A stretch of DNA of 64,000 nt from Kitagawia praeruptora (GCA_037693485.1 CM075350.1:67064001-67128000); one strand, 5' to 3'. Shown: positions 48,125-61,894, numbered from the stretch's first letter. Numbers and translations: made by a program. Notes: generated from the sequence alone by a model not told the origin.

Positions 48125-51100
48125 TATAACGCCTTAGAAATTTCGATTTTTTTTAAAATTATTTATTTATTATAAATTATAAATTATATTATGTGAGTAT
48201 TGTTGGAAAGTGAAATGTATGTGACATCATATTTACATGTTTACATAGTGATGTATGTGTGACGTGTTAGTCCGTGAAATTTTTATTTGAAATTTTTTAT
48301 GATTAAAATTTATTTAAATTATGCATATGGATCTTTTAAAATTTTTATAAAATCATCGGAGCGATTAAAAATCATGAAATCTTTTGCAATATCATATTTG
48401 TATAGTTATTTAGTTTTAAAAATTATTGGGTGTATTAATTTGGGTGTTTTGGTATTTTAAAATGATTTTAAGTGTTTTATTATATCTAAAGGATCAAAAT
48501 TTTCAATTTTCATATTTAATTCAATTTTGATCCCATAATTATTTTAAAAATATGTGAGTGTTTGTAATTTCACAAACTTTATTTTAGAATTTTTTTAAAT
48601 TTAAATTTTCACCTATTTTCTGTTTAATTTTGATTTTTGAAGTGATGTAAATTGTTTAATTGTTGATTTTCAGAAACGTGAAATTATGAAATTGTCCTGC
48701 CTTCTTTAGCCCAACACCCAGCTTCTTCTCGACTTTTCCACAGAACTCTTGACTATCACTCTCTTTTATCTCTCAAAAAAAAAAAAATCTCTCTCGATAA
48801 CATCTCTCTCACTCTCTTCTCTATCTCTCCCTTCTCGAGATATATCGGTTGTTCTTTCCTCTAACCGAAAAGATCTTTCCCTCTCCCACACTCTTTTCCC
48901 CTGTGTGGGTGTGTATATATACTGGTGTGTAAGTGTTGTTGAGTTCAGCCGATTTGGTTATAATACCACTGTGAAGACCTTCCTCTTTCAAGCTTTTGTT
49001 TATTCGGTTTTTGCTGTAAAATCCATTCCCCTCCCCTTTGTTTCTGCATCTGTAAGTGTGTGCGCTGCGAGACTTTTATTCTGCTGGGTTGTGCTCGATT
49101 TCGAGCTTGGTTCAGTGGTGTGGTGTTGAATTGGATTGGGTGTTGCTTTGTGTGTGTGAATAACAGGTGTGTGCGTGCGTCGTGTGTGTGGTTGACTCGG
49201 TGTGCTGCTATGTGTGTATATATATAGTCGTAGGAATGGTGGGGCAGTTGGGAGTTCTTCAAATTGTCATGGGTGTTTGTGTTGTTGTGGTATGTACTGT
49301 TAAGTGTGAGGGAGTAAGTGGTGAGGTGTTTGTGTTGTTAGCAACCATGGGGTGTGACGAGTTCTGGTGGGTAACAGCTGGTATGTGTATAGCTAAAATG
49401 GGGTTGTTGAAATCGAGGGTTTCAATTGTTTGATGTATTAGAGTGATTCGGTTTGAGGACTTGATAATCTGCTATTGATATATGGATCGTATCTATGTAA
49501 GTGGTGCTGTGCGTGGGAGTGTTGTAGGGCCAGAGTAAGGAAATCGGAAGAGAAGAAGTAGGGTGAACTCGGTAGGTGTTAAGGTCGAAGTGAGGGGAGG
49601 GAAAACAGAGAGGTTAGAAGAAATATATGAGGTTGTGTGTGTATGTTGCATTTCCGGTCAGGGGCGAGAAGGTTATGCAAGTCTGGTGTGGGGAAGTTGT
49701 GTAGGTCTGTTAAGATTGTTCGGGCGTGTATGTTTTTCGTAGGAGAACATCAAGATGGAAGTGGGTGTATTCATATGTGATTGTGTCACGGGTTTTATGC
49801 TTAATATTGCAGGATGGTGTGAAATTATGTGTGGTTATTTGTATATGTGTGTGGCCAGTGGGTGTGTATTTGTAGTGGGGGACAGAAGGAAAAGGGAGAA
49901 AGGGGAAGGAGGATGTGGCTGTGTAATTCAGCTATGGGTGTATATGTACATTGGATATGTGTGTGACTGCCAAGCTGAGTGATTGTCGATTGTGTAAGTG
50001 CTGAATGGTTGTTGTTGTGTTACAGTGAAATGAAAGCAATGGTTTCAAATCTATTAATGTCCGGTAATTTGAGTATATTGTAATTCGAGTTGTTCGTTAT
50101 GGGTTTACGACTTTACATATTATGGGTATAATAGTGAGTAATTTTAATTGTATGTTATACTTAGAAGTATACAAGTTTTATTAGATGCTAATTTTAGATT
50201 ATATAGTGAGTTAGAAAGTAAATGTTGTTGTGAAGTCGGATTGAATTATGGTATTATATGAGACTCTCTGATGATCAGTGATGTATCTGAGTTATAATTG
50301 TGTAGTATATTTTGAGTTGCAGGTATAAGATGGAATTGGTAATTAATTATAAGATTGTTTGATAGATGATTTGGGTTGGTTGTATTTCGACAGGATAAGT
50401 CATTTTATAAAGGAGATGCTAACCGATTTTCGTCAACATTATATTCTATGTCTTATAGTAAATTGATAAAAAGTTAATTGTGAACCAATGTGTAGATGTG
50501 GGATAATATGGAGATAAGTTGTTGTTATATGCTAAATGCTTATGTGAATTATTTGATTTCACTATGCTATTTTGAGTAAATGGTCTATTTTGGTACTAAA
50601 TGTATTAAGTCGTAAAGCGTTATAGGACGCGTATGGGTAGATTAGATTGACATTAAGGTTTGGTTGGTTTTGGCACTAAAGTAGTACTTTACCTGGGTAT
50701 AGGTACGAGTAGGGGACGCGGCCAAGAATAGTGCACGAGTAAATGGAGCAGGAAGATAGTTATCAAAGTTGACAAAGATATTGATATGAATTGGTGAATT
50801 AGAAAGGAAAGATGGAAATAGAGCCGAGTAAGGGGCCAACGTGCAAAGAAGCTGAAACAATTGTAAAGTGAGTGACGGATCGAGATGTTGGAAGTGGAAC
50901 TTCGTGTATTGAGGCAAGTGTTGCTCTTCACTTATCATTCAAGTGATGCAATTCAATTTCCTTGTTGTATAAGATCGATATGTTAAGTATGTCTAGAAGA
51001 AATACTCCATCAGTTAGCGAAAAATAGTTAATCTTCCCCACCCAGAACTCAAACATCAGATTTTTTTTAGAACCTTACCAATACCTTTTCTGCAAATTAC

Positions 51101-52977
51101 CCTATTCATGGGATGTTAAAGCCTCCTTAGTGGAAGGCATTTATTTTGTTTACTTAAAAATATTTAAGGGACTCTCTAAATAGAGAGAATCCATGTTTTA
51201 AACCTCTACAAATACCTGTTACTGAAATTTCTGATTTTAGCATAATTTCACCAGAGAAGCCCTTTCTTCTTAAATGTTTTTCCCAAAATGATTTAAAATT
51301 TATTATCCTAAAACTATATTTTTTAAATAACCGCTTAAGTTGTCCTCCTCATTTACGTGAAGTCAAACCTCACCCTGTGTTGAAAAATTTCATTATTTCG
51401 CAGTGCTTAATTGTGTCCCTACTCCAACTTAGAATTTTACTTGTTGATAATCTTGTTGCACTTTATATCTTTTATTGTTGCCCAAGTTCGAATCTTTCTT
51501 TAATCAAGTTAATAATGTTATGTCTCCAATTAATTATATTTATCTTGTCGCTATTTATTCAAAGTGTTGTTCTATATATTCTCCACCCCACTTATTACCG
51601 AACTTGTCGATATTTATTAATGATCTTGATTAGTTGGTTATTCCTTTGTATCTGATCGAACTTGTCGATACTTGATGGTATAAGTTTCTCTCCTATTGAT
51701 TCTTCAAATTATTCGTATCGAACTTGTCGATACCTTTTTAGATTGTTGCTCTTCATTTACTACCCATTTCTCATGTCGAACTCGTCGACTCCTGTTGATT
51801 ATGAATTTTGCATTGACTCTCGAAATTTGAATTATTCTGGAACGTGAGTTTCCAAGTTAGTTGATATGGCAAGGGTTGTCGATTGTTCCGACCCCTGGTG
51901 CGTTCGTTATATAATTGGAATTCCTTATACTGGGCTGATCTGTTATCAGTGAGTTTAAGGATGTGGTTGTGAGTTTCCAGTTAGTTGTTGTGTTAAGGGT
52001 GGTCGATTGTTCCGACACCTAGTGCGTTGGATATAGAATTGGAATGTTTTTAAAATAGATGTCCCTTCGGGGAGACCATATTATGGTCAACGGATGTCCC
52101 TTCGGGGAGACCAGTTTAATGGTCAGATGTTAAGGCCAATGTGTGCCGTGGATCCATTAAAGGACATTGCTGTGTGCGTTTGTCCGGGGTTAGTGCGTGA
52201 CTGATCAGCAGCCTAACCTTGATGTTGTTTTTATAAAAATATATAAAAATCCAATTCTAATCTATAAATTGAGTATCCAGTGGAACATTGATCCTTTTTG
52301 CTTAACCATGAACTTTCAAGTATTATTGTCGAATGGCTATCATTTGACCTTGGGTTTTTGAGTATCATTCTTGAATTGTGAAAGTCTGATTCCTTGAAGT
52401 CTCCAAATGTTGATTCTAGTTGAACAAGACTATTACCCGTTCTAGTTCCTGTTGCACCTCAGTAATTGAGAATTATTAGCCCTTGTGGCAATTTAAAAGT
52501 AAATATCACAAATTCTTCCAGTATAAGTTGAAATCCTCTTGCTATTAGATTGTCTCGACAATTGAAATTGCTATCATTTTATGCACTTGCTGAGCATTGT
52601 TGGCTCACTCTTGCTTTTGTTATTTTTTCTCCAGTTAATAGTGAAGCATAGTAGACCTAGTAGTGGACCGGGAGTATTGATTTCCGGGCAGCGAGAAGAG
52701 ATGGTCGAGTTATGGATCACACCAGATAGAGGATTGAGAATAGTCGAGGTTGGAAATAGAGTTAGACAGTGATTTCATTTATACACAGAATGTATAATAT
52801 TTTATTATTCTGAGATTGAGTTGTAACATTGTAATTGATAGTTTGTTTCATACCATAACCTGTATGCGATCTTGGTTAAGGGGTTTTTATTATTAATTGT
52901 TGTTTATATTCAGAGATGTATATTATTGTTGTTGGTTAGTGGCCCCATATCTGTACCCCGGATTTTGGGATGTTACA
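48125..52977 (+). repeat. Element 2 5' LTR
   Basis: Contains a pyrimidine-rich tract (48757-48900), a long GT-rich zone (about 49050-49430), an AG-rich stretch (49530-49640) and, near the end, CACTTGCTGAGCAT (52584-52597) shared with element 1 at a similar distance from the LTR end. A local repeat GATGTCCCTTCGGGGAGACC lies twice at 52059-52112. Short variants of TCGAACTTGTCGATA occur four times at 51598-51790. Open frames inside have no domain. Confidence 0.92.
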
Positions 52978-52980
52978 AGT

Positions 52981-52994
52981 TGGTATCAGAGCTA
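52981..52994 (+). promoter_or_regulatory. Primer binding site of element 2 (initiator Met tRNA type)
   Basis: TGGTATCAGAGCTA, three bases after the LTR; same class as in element 1. Confidence 0.93.
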
Positions 52995-55900
52995 CAGGTT
53001 ATGGTCACTGAAACAGATTAGGAGAGTTAGGGTACGAGTATAAGATAGAAGTCGAGTAGAACGTTTTAGGATTAGGATCGCGTTAGGATACTTCGACAAG
53101 CGTCGCGACATTAATCGGTCTTTCGGCATATCGCGCGAGTAGAAGTTCGAATCATTTACGGATCGAGCTATTAGCAAAACAGTGAATCTGAAGCAGCTTA
53201 AGTTAATTAAACAGCTGGAGTTATCAGTTCGAGAGACGTTATCTCGAGATTTTCGCGTAGAATTTAGGACATCCTACGAGATTAGTTTCGATGTAAACGT
53301 TTCGGAGATAGTACGAGAAGGTTAAGAATGCAAAGTGAGAAGCGATTATTAGTAGGAACTGGAAGTTAAGCGTAGTTGTGCACCCCAATTATGGATTCGT
53401 TTAAAGTCTTTATTTGAAGAAATTCCTTATTCTTTCTTTGAATTGTCGTAAATTAATTCCCGGTTAGCATCGTTGCTGAGGCATTTGTTGCGCAGTGACG
53501 GTTCAAAAATCGAGAATGAATTGAGATCTTCTTATTTATTCAACTCATTATTGTCAGGCCGGTTTGGCAGCTAAGTATAGTAGTGCTTAGTCGACAAGAG
53601 TGAGACTGAATAATTAGGAATTTCTTAAATGTTTGCCTAATCAGTAGTTGATGCTACATTTGAAAGTCTAATACCCATCAATTGATGATGAGTTTCGTAC
53701 ATCAAATTTATTCGAATTCAATTCCATTCTTTTAGAAATATTTATATTTCCAGATGATACTTGATTCATCTTTGCAGAAAGATTTTTGAAACTTTTGAAT
53801 CCCTTCCATTTTCATGAATACTTGATTTTTTTCTCTATTCCAGCTGAGATGAACAACCTATACAGATAGGGGATTCAGGGACATTTTATCTTTGTGATAG
53901 AAGTCCAGTGGGACGCCACTGATTGTGTTTGTCACGAAGTACTAAGGACTGGCCATTCTTATGTACTATGGTGGTTAACCAAGTGACAAACGCAACCTGA
54001 AAATAGTTCAAAGATCATATTGATCTCTCGGTTGAATTCCTTTCTAAAAGTTTTGTCAAACAAACTCATTATATATTCATACTTGATGCCCATTCATTTT
54101 ATTGACTCCTTTTTGTCAGAAATCCTATTGGTTTCAAAATTTCTAATGATGAAGGAATGTGGAGATAGATATGACGATGTCTTAAATGATATAAGCTACA
54201 ACTGCATGGACGAAATAGTGGTTATGCAAGTTTAAGAGTTTGGTGGTTAGGACAGATATGTCATGTCAAATTGGAATAAGTATTAAGTCGTGAAATCATG
54301 GACAAGAATTGAGGCTATGAGAATTGAATAAAGGAAAGAGGGCAGTAAATAAGAGCCCATGATTGTAATTGTTGTTAAAGGGCGAAAAGAGAATGGAAAT
54401 GGAGATGTTGGATATGAGATGTTCAATAAAGATCGTTTTGGACATCTTTTGAGATTTTGAATGTATGAGCCGTTGTTAGACATAAGATGTTAGAAACATG
54501 AAGGATGACTTGGATAAAGCAGAGTGAAGTGGAATAGAAAGGTTTGTAAGAATTAACAAGAAGAGCCAAGACTGAATGAGGAGTAAGGTGAATATGTGAA
54601 GTAAATAACTTATACAAGTCAGTGTAGAAAGGCATGATTAGCAAGGATGATGGAAAGCTGACCAAGATGGAATAAACCAGAAAGTTTTCCAGAAGTGATT
54701 AAATAGAAGACATATAAAATTTAGTTAAGAAAATAAGGTGGAATCCCGAAGATGTGGAGTTAAAAGGGAAAAGGCATCGTAGTTGCCTACAGAAAGAGAA
54801 TTAACAGAGATTAACGAGATCCCATGATTAGAAAATAAGATTTCGGGAGTAGAATCCCTAGAGATTTTATTAAGAGTAATGTGGGAAGTTGTGGCTGCAA
54901 CCAGAAGGGCAGTATGATAACAAGTAGTAGAGTCAGAAGTCAAAGCAATGTGTTATGAGCTTGGAAAGGTGGGAATCTTTGCCAAAAATAGTATCATATC
55001 AAACTCCGTGGAATTATGAAGGAAGTAATAAGACTACTGCTATAATTATCAAAGAATTGGGAAATTCAATGCAATTATAAAGGAAGTTATCAGAGGTGGA
55101 TTGTGAAGACTATATAAAGAGTCGAATATGATTTGGGAGTGGATTTATTTCCTATCAATAAAAGGGAGATTTTGATCTTAAGAAATGTAAAAATGATGTT
55201 TGAAGTCGAAAGCAGATATAAAAGTCTTACCAACCAAGCAGATCCGGAAATGGTGATATTAAAGGAATGAAGTCGTTTTGTATAAGAAGAAGGTAGTAGA
55301 AAGGAGATGATTAGGTAATGCATATTTCAATGAATAAGATTTCAAACAGTAATCGGACGAAGAATTTGATATGATCGTAGATCACAAATCAAGATGTTCG
55401 GAGAATCGGGGAGCGTATGCAATCTAATAGAGAATGACCTTGAAAGGTTCCAAGTATGCGGGATCCTAGTGTGAGTGGTGTTAAATGCTGAAGATGTGGC
55501 GTGTAGAGTCAAATTCGAGGACTCGTCAAGTGTACAGAATGGTAATTTGAAAGTTAATTTCAGATGAAACGGAATAATGTATTACGAATAAGATCTACGT
55601 ATGATTCAAGAAGAATGGTTATTAGTTCGAAATGGTTGCATGGTAAAACGATGAGATGAAGGATAGATAAAGATTTTCCAGATTATCCCCTTCTCGAGTA
55701 ACATTGCACGTGAAAGAGAAGTAAGAATGATTAAAGATTTCTTAATATTCTTTATCTCAGAATTTTATCTGAGGAAGGTTCATTTCAGGAGATGTGAATA
55801 AGTGGCGATGCAGGTTAAGTGGAAGATTCATGTTGATAAAAGCGGGAGTTAATTGAAATCGTTGAGGAATTGTTTTATGATTAGTATCGAGTGAAGCTGT

Positions 55901-56600
55901 GACGGCGGAAGAATTGGCAATAAATGGGATATTTCAATCTTGTGGTTGTATTAAGTGAATTCACAGTCAAGGTGACAAGTATATTAGTTATCAAAAGCTG
56001 AAAATAATCGAGGCTATGTCCTCCAAAGATTCGGCAAACCAGACTATTTTATAAGAAAGAGAATCGAGTTGTTAATTGAATTATGCTTGATGTGTTTCTA
56101 AGGGCGTGCGTGTTTGGTTATAGTATTCGATTGCAAGGAGGTAATGGAAAGTGGAAGAAATAATGTAAAGTTCCAAAATTGGGTACTCGGTAAGAATATG
56201 GGATTAAAGACAAGAAGAAACTTTTGATTATTCCCTTCTCGATCGACATAGTACTTGAAAGCGGAATGGAAGCGATCAGAGAATTTCTGGAGATTTTTTT
56301 TTCTCGAAGTTTTATTTAAAGTCGTGTGGTTATAAGTAAAGCGTGGGAATGATACTAAGTGCAAGTGTAGATCGTGGTATATATAGGCAAAATGCACGGC
56401 AGTATTATTGCGAAAGATTTGCGTGGTGATATAAGTTTTGACGTAGCGTATCGTTCACTATGCGAATAAGTATATCGATTGTCGAGGAAAGATATTCGTT
56501 TCCGTGAGTTAAGCGACTAGAGTTAAAAAGACTCGGACGTCAAAGTTTAAAGTTATTTAGGAATTGTAAATCTCGTAGAATGAGCTGATTAATGAATGAG
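52995..56600 (+). mobile_element. Non-coding interior of element 2
   Basis: No gag, protease, RT or integrase core recognisable; every frame is broken. Purine-rich, G+A-biased plus strand through 54.2-56.7 kb. The minus frame 53177-52992 begins RSVNDSNFYSRD, resembling an antisense frame in element 1. Confidence 0.6.
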
Positions 56601-56606
56601 TTAGTA

Positions 56607-56700
56607 TGATGGAATCCTAGAGTTGAAGAGGCAACCTGGGAAGTGAAAGTAAGATGTTTGAGAAAATTGTTATTGGTGTCCTTAGCTTAGCGTTGATTCT
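56607..56700 (+). pseudogene. Integrase tail relic of element 2
   Basis: Frame WNPRVEEATWEVKVRCLRKL (56610 on) carries the VEEATWE motif found at the end of chromoviral integrases, then a stop. The same motif, with Trp lost to a stop, is found at the matching place in element 1. Nothing upstream can be joined to it. Confidence 0.7.
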
Positions 56701-56717
56701 GAGGACAGAATCCTATT

Positions 56718-56730
56718 AAGGGGGGAAGGA
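56718..56730 (+). promoter_or_regulatory. Polypurine tract of element 2
   Basis: AAGGGGGGAAGGA directly before the 3' LTR, preceded by GAGGACAGAATCC. Confidence 0.9.
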
Positions 56731-59700
56731 TATAACGCCTTAGAAATTTCGATTTTTTTTAAAATTATTTATTTATTATAAATTATAAATTATATTATGT
56801 GAGTATTGTTGGAAAGTGAAATGTATGTGACATCATATTTACATGTTTACATAGTGATGTATGTGTGACGTGTTAGTCCGTGAAATTTTTATTTGAAATT
56901 TTTTATGATTAAAATTTATTTAAATTATGCATATGGATCTTTTAAAATTTTTATAAAATCATCGGAGCGATTAAAAATCATGAAATCTTTTGCAATATCA
57001 TATTTGTATAGTTATTTAGTTTTAAAAATTATTGGGTGTATTAATTTGGGTGTTTTGGTATTTTAAAATGATTTTAAGTGTTTTATTATATCTAAAGGAT
57101 CAAAATTTTCAATTTTCATATTTAATTCAATTTTGATCCCATAATTATTTTAAAAATATGTGAGTGTTTGTAATTTCACAAACTTTATTTTAGAATTTTT
57201 TTAAATTTAAATTTCCACCTATTTTCTGTTTAATTTTGATTTTTGAAGTGATGTAAATTGTTTAATTGTTGATTTTCAGAAACGTGAAATTATGAAATTG
57301 TCCTGCCTTCTTTAGCCCAACACCCAGCTTCTTCTCGACTTTTCCACAGAACTCTTGACTATCACTCTCTTTTATCTCTCAAAAAAAAAAAAATCTCTCT
57401 CGATAACATCTCTCTCACTCTCTTCTCTATCTCTCCCTTCTCGAGATATATCGGTTGTTCTTTCCTCTAACCGAAAAGATCTTTCCCTCTCCCACACTCT
57501 TTTCCCCTGTGTGGGTGTGTATATATACTGGTGTGTAAGTGTTGTTGAGTTCAGCCGATTTGGTTATAATACCACTGTGAAGACCTTCCTCTTTCAAGCT
57601 TTTGTTTATTCGGTTTTTGCTGTAAAATCCATTCCCCTCCCCTTTGTTTCCGCATCTGTAAGTGTGTGCGCTGCGAGACTTTTATTCTGCTGGGTTGTGT
57701 TCGATTTCGAGCTTGGTTCAGTGGTGTGGTGTTGAATTGGATTGGGTGTTGCTTTGTGTGTGTGAATAACAGGTGTGTGCGTGCGTCGTGTGTGTGGTTG
57801 ACTCGGTGTGCTGCTATGTGTGTGTATATATATAGTCGTAGGAATGGTGGGGCAGTTGGGAGTTCTTCAAATTGTCATGGGTGTTTGTGTTGTTGTGGTA
57901 TGTACTGTTAAGTGTGAGGGAGTAAGTGGTGAGGTGTTTGTGTTGTTAGCAACCATGGGGTGTGACGAGTTCTGGTGGGTAACAGCTGGTATGTGTATAG
58001 CTAAAATGGGGTTGTTGAAATCGAGGGTTTCAATTGTTTGATGTATTAGAGTGATTCGGTTTGAGGACTTGATAATCTGCTATTGATATATGGATCGTAT
58101 CTATGTAAGTGGTGCTGTGCGTGGGAGTGTTGTAGGGCCAGAGTAAGGAAATCGGAAGAGAAGAAGTAGGGTGAACTCGGTAGGTGTTAAGGTCGAAGTG
58201 AGGGGAGGGAAAACAGAGAGGTTAGAAGAAATATATGAGGTTGTGTGTGTATGTTGCATTTCCGGTCAGGGGCGAGAAGGTTATGCAAGTCTGGTGTGGG
58301 GAAGTTGTGTAGGTCTGTTAAGATTGTTCGGGCGTGTATGTTTTTCGTAGGAGAACATCAAGATGGAAGTGGGTGTATTCATATGTGATTGTGTCACGGG
58401 TTTTATGCTTAATATTGCAGGATGGTGTGAAATTATGTGTGGTTATTTGTATATGTGTGTGGCCAGTGGGTGTGTATTTGTAGTGGGGGACAGAAGGAAA
58501 AGGGAGAAAGGGGAAGGAGGATGTGGCTGTGTAATTCAGCTATGGGTGTATATGTACATTGGATATGTGTGTGACTGCCAAGCTGAGTGATTGTCGATTG
58601 TGTAAGTGCTGAATGGTTGTTGTTGTGTTACAGTGAAATGAAAGCAATGGTTTCAAATCTATTAATGTCCGGTAATTTGAGTATATTGTAATTCGAGTTG
58701 TTCGTTATGGGTTTACGACTTTACATATTATGGGTATAATAGTGAGTAATTTTAATTGTATGTTATACTTAGAAGTATACAAGTTTTATTAGATGCTAAT
58801 TTTAGATTATATAGTGAGTTAGAAAGTAAATGTTGTTGTGAAGTCGGATTGAATTATGGTATTATATGAGACTCTCTGATGATCAGTGATGTATCTGAGT
58901 TATAATTGTGTAGTATATTTTGAGTTGCAGGTATAAGATGGAATTGGTAATTAATTATAAGATTGTTTGATAGATGATTTGGGTTGGTTGTATTTCGACA
59001 GGATAAGTCATTTTATAAAGGAGATGCTAACCGATTTTCGTCAACATTATATTCTATGTCTTATAGTAAATTGATAAAAAGTTAATTGTGAACCAATGTG
59101 TAGATGTGGGATAATATGGAGATAAGTTGTTGTTATATGCTAAATGCTTATGTGAATTATTTGATTTCACTATGCTATTTTGAGTAAATGGTCTATTTTG
59201 GTACTAAATGTATTAAGTCGTAAAGCGTTATAGGACGCGTATGGGTAGATTAGATTGACATTAAGGTTTGGTTGGTTTTGGCACTAAAGTAGTACTTTAC
59301 CTGGGTATAGGTACGAGTAGGGGACGCGGCCAAGAATAGTGCACGAGTAAATGGAGCAGGAAGATAGTTATCAAAGTTGACAAAGATATTGATATGAATT
59401 GGTGAATTAGAAAGGAAAGATGGAAATAGAGCCGAGTAAGGGGCCAACGTGCAAAGAAGCTGAAACAATTGTAAAGTGAGTGACGGATCGAGATGTTGGA
59501 AGTGGAACTTCGTGTATTGAGGCAAGTGTTGCTCTTCACTTATCATTCAAGTGATGCAATTCAATTTCCTTGTTGTATAAGATCGATATGTTAAGTATGT
59601 CTAGAAGAAATACTCCATCAGTTAGCGAAAAATAGTTAATCTTCCCCACCCAGAACTCAAACATCAGATTTTTTTTAGAACCTTACCAATACCTTTTCTG

Positions 59701-61586
59701 CAAATTACCCTATTCATGGGATGTTAAAGCCTCCTTAGTGGAAGGCATTTATTTTGTTTACTTAAAAATATTTAAGGGACTCTCTAAATAGAGAGAATCC
59801 ATGTTTTAAACCTCTACAAATACCTGTTACTGAAATTTCTGATTTTAGCATAATTTCACCAGAGAAGCCCTTTCTTCTTAAATGTTTTTCCCAAAATGAT
59901 TTAAAATTTATTATCCTAAAACTATATTTTTTAAATAACCGCTTAAGTTGTCCTCCTCATTTACGTGAAGTCAAACCTCACCCTGTGTTGAAAAATTTCA
60001 TTATTTCGCAGTGCTTAATTGTGTCCCTACTCCAACTTAGAATTTTACTTGTTGATAATCTTGTTGCACTTTATATCTTTTATTGTTGCCCAAGTTCGAA
60101 TCTTTCTTTAATCAAGTTAATAATGTTATGTCTCCAATTAATTATATTTATCTTGTCGCTATTTATTCAAAGTGTTGTTCTATATATTCTCCACCCCACT
60201 TATTACCGAACTTGTCGGTATTTATTAATGATCTTGATTAGTTGGTTATTCCTTTGTATCTGATCGAACTTGTCGATACTTGATGGTATAAGTTTCTCTC
60301 CTATTGATTCTTCAAATTATTCGTATCGAACTTGTCGATACCTTTTTAGATTGTTGCTCTTCATTTACTACCCATTTCTCATGTCGAACTCGTCGACTCC
60401 TGTTGATTATGAATTTTGCACTGACTCTCGAAATTTGAATTATTCTGGAACGTGAGTTTCCAAGTTAGTTGATATGGCAAGGGTTGTCGATTGTTCCGAC
60501 CCCTGGTGCGTTCGTTATATAATTGGAATTCCTTATACTGGGCTGATCTGTTATCAGTGAGTTTAAGGATGTGGTTGTGAGTTTCCAGTTAGTTGTTGTG
60601 TTAAGGGTGGTCGATTGTTCCGACACCTAGTGCGTTGGATATAGAATTGGAATGTTTTTAAAATAGATGTCCCTTCGGGGAGACCATATTATGGTCAACG
60701 GATGTCCCTTCGGGGAGACCAGTTTAATGGTCAGATGTTAAGGCCAATGTGTGCCGTGGATCCATTAAAGGACATTGCTGTGTGCGTTTGTCCGGGGTTA
60801 GTGCGTGACTGATCAGCAGCCTAACCTTGATGTTGTTTTTATAAAAATATATAAAAATCCAATTCTAATCTATAAATTGAGTATCCAGTGGAACATTGAT
60901 CCTTTTTGCTTAACCATGAACTTTCAAGTATTATTGTCGAATGGCTATCATTTGACCTTGGGTTTTTGAGTATCATTCTTGAATTGTGAAAAGTCTGATT
61001 CCTTGAAGTCTCCAAATGTTGATTCTAGTTGAACAAGACTATTACCCGTTCTAGTTCCTGTTGCACCTCAGTAATTGAGAATTATTAGCCCTTGTGGCAA
61101 TTTAAAAGTAAATATCACAAATTCTTCCAGTATAAGTTGAAATCCTCTTGCTATTAGATTGTCTCGACAATTGAAATTGCTATCATTTTATGCACTTGCT
61201 GAGCATTGTTGGCTCACTCTTGCTTTTGTTATTTTTTCTCCAGTTAATAGTGAAGCATAGTAGACCTAGTAGTGGACCGGGAGTATTGATTTCCGGGCAG
61301 CGAGAAGAGACGGTCGAGTTATGGATCACACCAGATAGAGGATTGAGAATAGTCGAGGTTGGAAATAGAGTTAGACAGTGATTTCATTTATACACAGAAT
61401 GTATAATATTTTATTATTCTGAGATTGAGTTGTAACATTGTAATTGATAGTTTGTTTCATACCATAACCTGTATGCGATCTTGGTTAAGGGGTTTTTATT
61501 ATTAATTGTTGTTTATATTCAGAGATGTATATTATTGTTGTTGGTTAGTGGCCCCATATCTGTACCCCGGATTTTGGGATGTTACA
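56731..61586 (+). repeat. Element 2 3' LTR
   Basis: Offset 8606 from the 5' LTR at its start, 8608 after a 2-bp TG indel (49217/57823) and 8609 after a 1-bp A indel (near 52380/60990). Substitutions noticed include T/C near 48615, T/C near 49044, C/T near 49092, A/G near 51610, T/C near 51813 and T/C near 52701. Confidence 0.92.
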
Positions 61587-61591
61587 GTTCT

Positions 61592-61760
61592 TACATAAAG
61601 AAAGAGACAGTGACAATCAGACCAACAATGAGCATGGACATGAACACAGGTAGAGTCGGATACTATTTTCATTTGTTAATCGCCCTTGAGAGCTTTCACC
61701 AACACCAGCACCATTACCCTTCATAATCATTTTTTTATAATCACCACCATTCCAATTTGA
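61592..61760 (-). pseudogene. Exon-like fragment beside element 2
   Basis: On the minus strand the GAGVGESSQG segment is followed by GRLTNENSIRLYL, then a hydrophobic run MLIVGLIVTVSFFM read in another frame, and a GTAAG donor-like site right at the insertion point. Not recognised; it could be a transmembrane protein exon. Shares 47600-47690 sequence. Confidence 0.35.
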
Positions 61761-61894
61761 AATTGAAATTTTTAAAATTAAGACAGTATTTAAAAGCTAC
61801 ATACGTCGTGAAAATGCAAGTAATATGTTTGTATGGAAAGATGTAGATGGCTACTGAAGAATACGATAGTAATCAAATTCACCGAGAAGCTTAC

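Larger units (their letters stand above)
48125..61586 (+). mobile_element. LARD-like Ty3/gypsy chromovirus derivative (element 2)
   Basis: A complete 13.46-kb insertion in plus sense. LTRs are 48125-52977 (4853 bp) and 56731-61586 (4856 bp). The target duplication GTTCT is exact (48120-48124, 61587-61591). Primer site and polypurine tract are in place. The interior is 3.75 kb and holds no intact gene. I counted about seven substitutions and two small indels between the LTRs, so the insertion is recent. The LTRs begin TATAAC, not TG, and end ACA. LTR and interior sizes match the LARD class closely. Confidence 0.92.

Noticed and set aside
48749..49433. Frames of 126 and 88 codons in the LTR of element 2
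   Set aside because: They come from CT- and GT-rich stretches in the LTR and occur identically in both LTRs; no domain or signal recognised.
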